Assembly: GCA_910579075.1 (NCBI GenBank)
Contig: CAJTSV010000010.1
Coordinates: 48,341 to 63,423, forward strand
DNA: 15,083 nt
Direction of reading: 5' to 3'
DNA from: an uncultured Eubacterium sp.
Lineage (GTDB): Bacteria; Bacillota; Clostridia; Lachnospirales; Lachnospiraceae
Positions 13,387 through 15,083 of the stretch are shown here, piece by piece. Each line of letters opens with the position of its first letter. Position 1 is the first letter of the stretch. The translations under genes and the position numbers were made by a program. A model generated the notes under the pieces. It was not told where the DNA came from, searched no databases, and saw nothing but the letters and a program-made list of their open reading frames with translations.

Positions 13387-13415
13387 AGTATATCATTTTT
13401 CTGGTGACGCTGCAA
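13387..13415 (-). promoter_or_regulatory. Candidate promoter of feoAB
   Basis: On the minus strand, TTGCAG (13415-13410) and TATACT (13392-13387) are separated by 17 bases. Transcription would start at about 13380, leaving a leader of roughly 138 bases before the feoA ATG. Confidence 0.55.
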
Positions 13416-13481
13416 TGAAAGATTCTGTCTGATGGATTTGAAAATATGAGCTGCTGCGGGGAAAAGCCCGGCGTTTGCCCA

Positions 13482-13500
13482 AACTGTCGAATTTACAGTT
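13482..13500. promoter_or_regulatory. Inverted repeat at the methyltransferase promoter
   Basis: AACTGT (13482-13487) and ACAGTT (13495-13500) are perfect inverted copies 7 bases apart. The right arm overlaps the first two bases of the -35. It may be an operator for autoregulation by the methyltransferase or for a control protein not seen in this window. Confidence 0.45.
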
Positions 13501-13527
13501 GAGAATCGGGGCATTGTGTATTATAAT
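13499..13527 (+). promoter_or_regulatory. Sigma-A promoter of the first DNA methyltransferase
   Basis: TTGAGA (13499-13504) and a perfect TATAAT (13522-13527) are separated by 17 bases. Transcription would begin at about 13534, which lies before the chosen ATG at 13569 and leaves a 35-base leader. Confidence 0.8.
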
Positions 13528-13568
13528 GCTTTATATTGCGGTTGTCAGAAAGCAGAAAGAGGATTGTC

Positions 13569-14657
13569 ATGAGCAGGAAACAGTTTACATGCCTGGATTT
13601 ATTTTCCGGTGCTGGCGGATTATCGAGAGGGTTTTATGATGCAGGCTATGAGGTCGTGCTGGGCGTGGATTTTGATGAAGCTGCATTAAAGACGTTTCAG
13701 GAAAATCACGGGCAGGCACAGGCGATGCAGCTGGATTTATTTCATCATGAAAATATCGATAAAATAGAAAGCTTTTTATTGGAACAGCAGATTGAGCTGG
13801 ATGTTTTGGTGGGCGGGCCGCCATGCCAGGGATTTTCCATTGCGGGGCCGCGGGATATGAACGATAAGCGCAACTCGCTTTACCTGGCTATGGTAAAGCT
13901 GGCCGACCGGGTCAGGCCGCAGGCGGTTGTTCTGGAAAATGTGCCGGGGATGCTGCTTACCAATCACGGTATCGGTGCAGAACGGGTTAAGGCGGATTTC
14001 AAAGAAATCGGGTACCATATGGTACCCAGGCTTTTGTATGCGCCGGATTACGGCATTCCGCAGATACGCAGGCGTGTGTTTTTTGTCGGGCTCAAGGATT
14101 CCGGGGAAGAATTTGCGTTTCCGGATGGCGATACGCTGCCGGAGCATTATGTGACCTGTGAGGAAGCGATTGGCGATTTGCCTTCCCTGCAGACAAAACA
14201 GGGCGAGATTATTTATGGCGGGGAAGTACAGGAGTATGCGTCTGCTGCCATGACGGATTACCAGAAGAAAATGCGCGTGCGTTCCGATAAGGTGTACAAT
14301 CATATCGGCAGCATCCCGATTGAAAAGACGAAAAAGATGATTGCGCTTGTCCCGGAGGGGAAGAATTATAAGGCGCTTCCGGAGCAGTACCGGGGTATGT
14401 ACAAATACCACGAAGCACTCACCAGATATCACAGCAAACGGCCTTCCCTGACGATAAATACAGGCCACAGGTCGCATTTTCATTATAAATACAACCGGAT
14501 TCCGACCGTGCGGGAAAGCGCAAGGCTGCAAAGCTTCCCGGATGATTTTATTTTTTATGGAAATAAATCCCAGCAGTACAAGCAGGTAGGCAATGCCGTG
14601 CCGCCAATGCTCGGGCAGGCGGTTGCGGCAAAGCTGAAAGAATATCTGAGGAGATAA
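13569..14657 (+). CDS. DNA (cytosine-5-)-methyltransferase
   Basis: A 362-residue enzyme that transfers a methyl group from S-adenosylmethionine to carbon 5 of cytosine in a specific DNA site. The ordered motifs are complete: I, DLFSGAGGLSRGF (10-22), binds the cofactor; IV, GGPPCQGFS (82-90), with catalytic Cys86; VI, ENV (123-125); VIII, QIRRRVFFVG (165-174); IX, RESARLQSFPDDF (315-327); X, GNAVPPMLG (341-349). The target recognition region lies between VIII and IX, about residues 180-310, so its site is not readable by eye. The frame is open from a TTG at 13536, but AGAGGA before the ATG at 13569 and the family's usual start support the shorter form. A second C5 methyltransferase follows after 46 bases. 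Confidence 0.95.
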   Translation: MSRKQFTCLDLFSGAGGLSRGFYDAGYEVVLGVDFDEAALKTFQENHGQAQAMQLDLFHHENIDKIESFLLEQQIELDVLVGGPPCQGFSIAGPRDMNDKRNSLYLAMVKLADRVRPQAVVLENVPGMLLTNHGIGAERVKADFKEIGYHMVPRLLYAPDYGIPQIRRRVFFVGLKDSGEEFAFPDGDTLPEHYVTCEEAIGDLPSLQTKQGEIIYGGEVQEYASAAMTDYQKKMRVRSDKVYNHIGSIPIEKTKKMIALVPEGKNYKALPEQYRGMYKYHEALTRYHSKRPSLTINTGHRSHFHYKYNRIPTVRESARLQSFPDDFIFYGNKSQQYKQVGNAVPPMLGQAVAAKLKEYLRR

Positions 14658-14703
14658 GAGCGTCTGACGCAGGAATCCGAAACAGATGGGAAGGGCTGAC
14701 AGG

Positions 14704-15083
14704 ATGTGCAGGAAATTAAATATGATAGATTTATTTGCCGGGTGCGGCGGGCTGACCGAAGGATTTTTGCAGACCGGGAAATATAAGGAAATTGCTGCCG
14801 TGGAGTGGCTGGCCCCGCAGGTGAATACGCTGCGCCACAGGCTGAAAACAAAGTGGAAGGAAAAGGACGCACAGGAACGCGTTATGCAGTTTGATATCCA
14901 GAGGGAAGAAGAACTGTTCGCCGGCTGGCAGGACGAGGTGTTTGGAAGCGGAAAAGGGCTGGATTATTTTATCCGGAAAGAAGGCGGCGCAGACCTGATT
15001 ATCGGCGGCCCGCCCTGCCAGGCGTATTCCGTAGCCGGGCGGGTGCGGGATGAAAACGGGATGCGGGATGATTACCGCAATTA
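14704..15083 (+). CDS. Second DNA (cytosine-5-)-methyltransferase, 5' part only
   Basis: An open frame of 126 codons running off the window end. It has motif I, MIDLFAGCGGLTEGF (residues 7-21), and motif IV, GGPPCQAYSVAGR (about 101-113), with the catalytic Cys, so it is a second C5-cytosine methyltransferase. The segment between motifs I and IV is longer and more charged than in the first enzyme, and QAYSVAGR with RDENGMRDDYRN is typical of the larger restriction-system methylases. The two are therefore not recent duplicates. AAGGG at 14691-14695 is 8 bases before the ATG at 14704. An in-frame ATG at 14722, with its own AGGA, is an alternative start. It lies in the same orientation 46 bases after the first methylase, so the pair is probably one operon. 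Confidence 0.92.
   Translation, partial: MCRKLNMIDLFAGCGGLTEGFLQTGKYKEIAAVEWLAPQVNTLRHRLKTKWKEKDAQERVMQFDIQREEELFAGWQDEVFGSGKGLDYFIRKEGGADLIIGGPPCQAYSVAGRVRDENGMRDDYRN

Larger units (their letters stand above)
13242..13568. other. Divergent regulatory region between feoA and the methyltransferase
   Basis: 327 bases without a gene. It contains the candidate feo promoter (13387-13415, minus), a 16-bp palindrome in the feo leader (13334-13349), an inverted repeat AACTGT/ACAGTT (13482-13500) touching the methyltransferase -35, and that promoter (13499-13527, plus). Nothing further is evident. Confidence 0.7.

Noticed and set aside
13776..14531. A 251-codon minus-strand open frame opposite the methyltransferase
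   Set aside because: The plus strand carries a complete set of methyltransferase motifs; the antisense translation has no recognisable domain and is a shadow frame.

Overview
The window reads as chromosomal DNA from a low-to-mid GC Firmicute, most likely a gut Lachnospiraceae or close Clostridia relative. The evidence is a WhiA carboxy terminus followed by a lipid kinase, a class II fructose-bisphosphate aldolase, a type III glutamine synthetase, a YtrA-type GntR regulator with its ABC pair, FeoA-FeoB, and the MscL carboxy-terminal Cys motif seen in this group. The genus cannot be fixed from sequence alone.

Layout. Positions 1-131 hold the end of whiA, overlapping by 4 bases a diacylglycerol-kinase-family gene (128-1024). 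A small zinc-ribbon/helix-turn-helix gene faces it (1110-1373, minus), separated by a short stretch with an 18-bp direct repeat. About 460 non-coding bases follow (1374-1837), with a good promoter for the zinc-ribbon gene and a long imperfect hairpin at 1605-1688. Next is a four-gene minus-strand cluster, in transcription order: ECF-type sigma factor (4734-4147), membrane-anchored probable anti-sigma factor (4150-3425), lipoprotein (3357-2821) and an AT-rich secreted amidase-domain protein (2791-1838). It looks like an envelope-sensing regulatory unit with its own exported products.

Divergent from it are the aldolase (4965-5828) and type III glutamine synthetase (6058-8172). Between these two, an intrinsic terminator lies downstream of a candidate promoter and just ahead of the synthetase start, which suggests either simple termination after the aldolase or attenuation of the synthetase. 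Then come a terminator, an unrecognised 78-residue gene, a decayed mscL remnant, and another terminator.

Positions 9040-10913 form a YtrA-type operon: regulator, ABC ATPase and ABC-2 permease, driven by a near-consensus promoter buried in a 51-bp dyad that is probably the autoregulatory operator. Convergent to it is feoA-feoB (13241-10969, minus) for ferrous iron uptake. The right end (13569 onward) carries two tandem C5-cytosine DNA methyltransferases, the second cut by the window edge. This is probably the start of a restriction-modification locus whose nuclease would lie beyond the window.

The parts most worth following up are the sigma/anti-sigma/lipoprotein/amidase cluster, the GntR dyad operator, the glutamine synthetase leader terminator, the tandem methyltransferases, the 1605-1688 hairpin and the mscL remnant.
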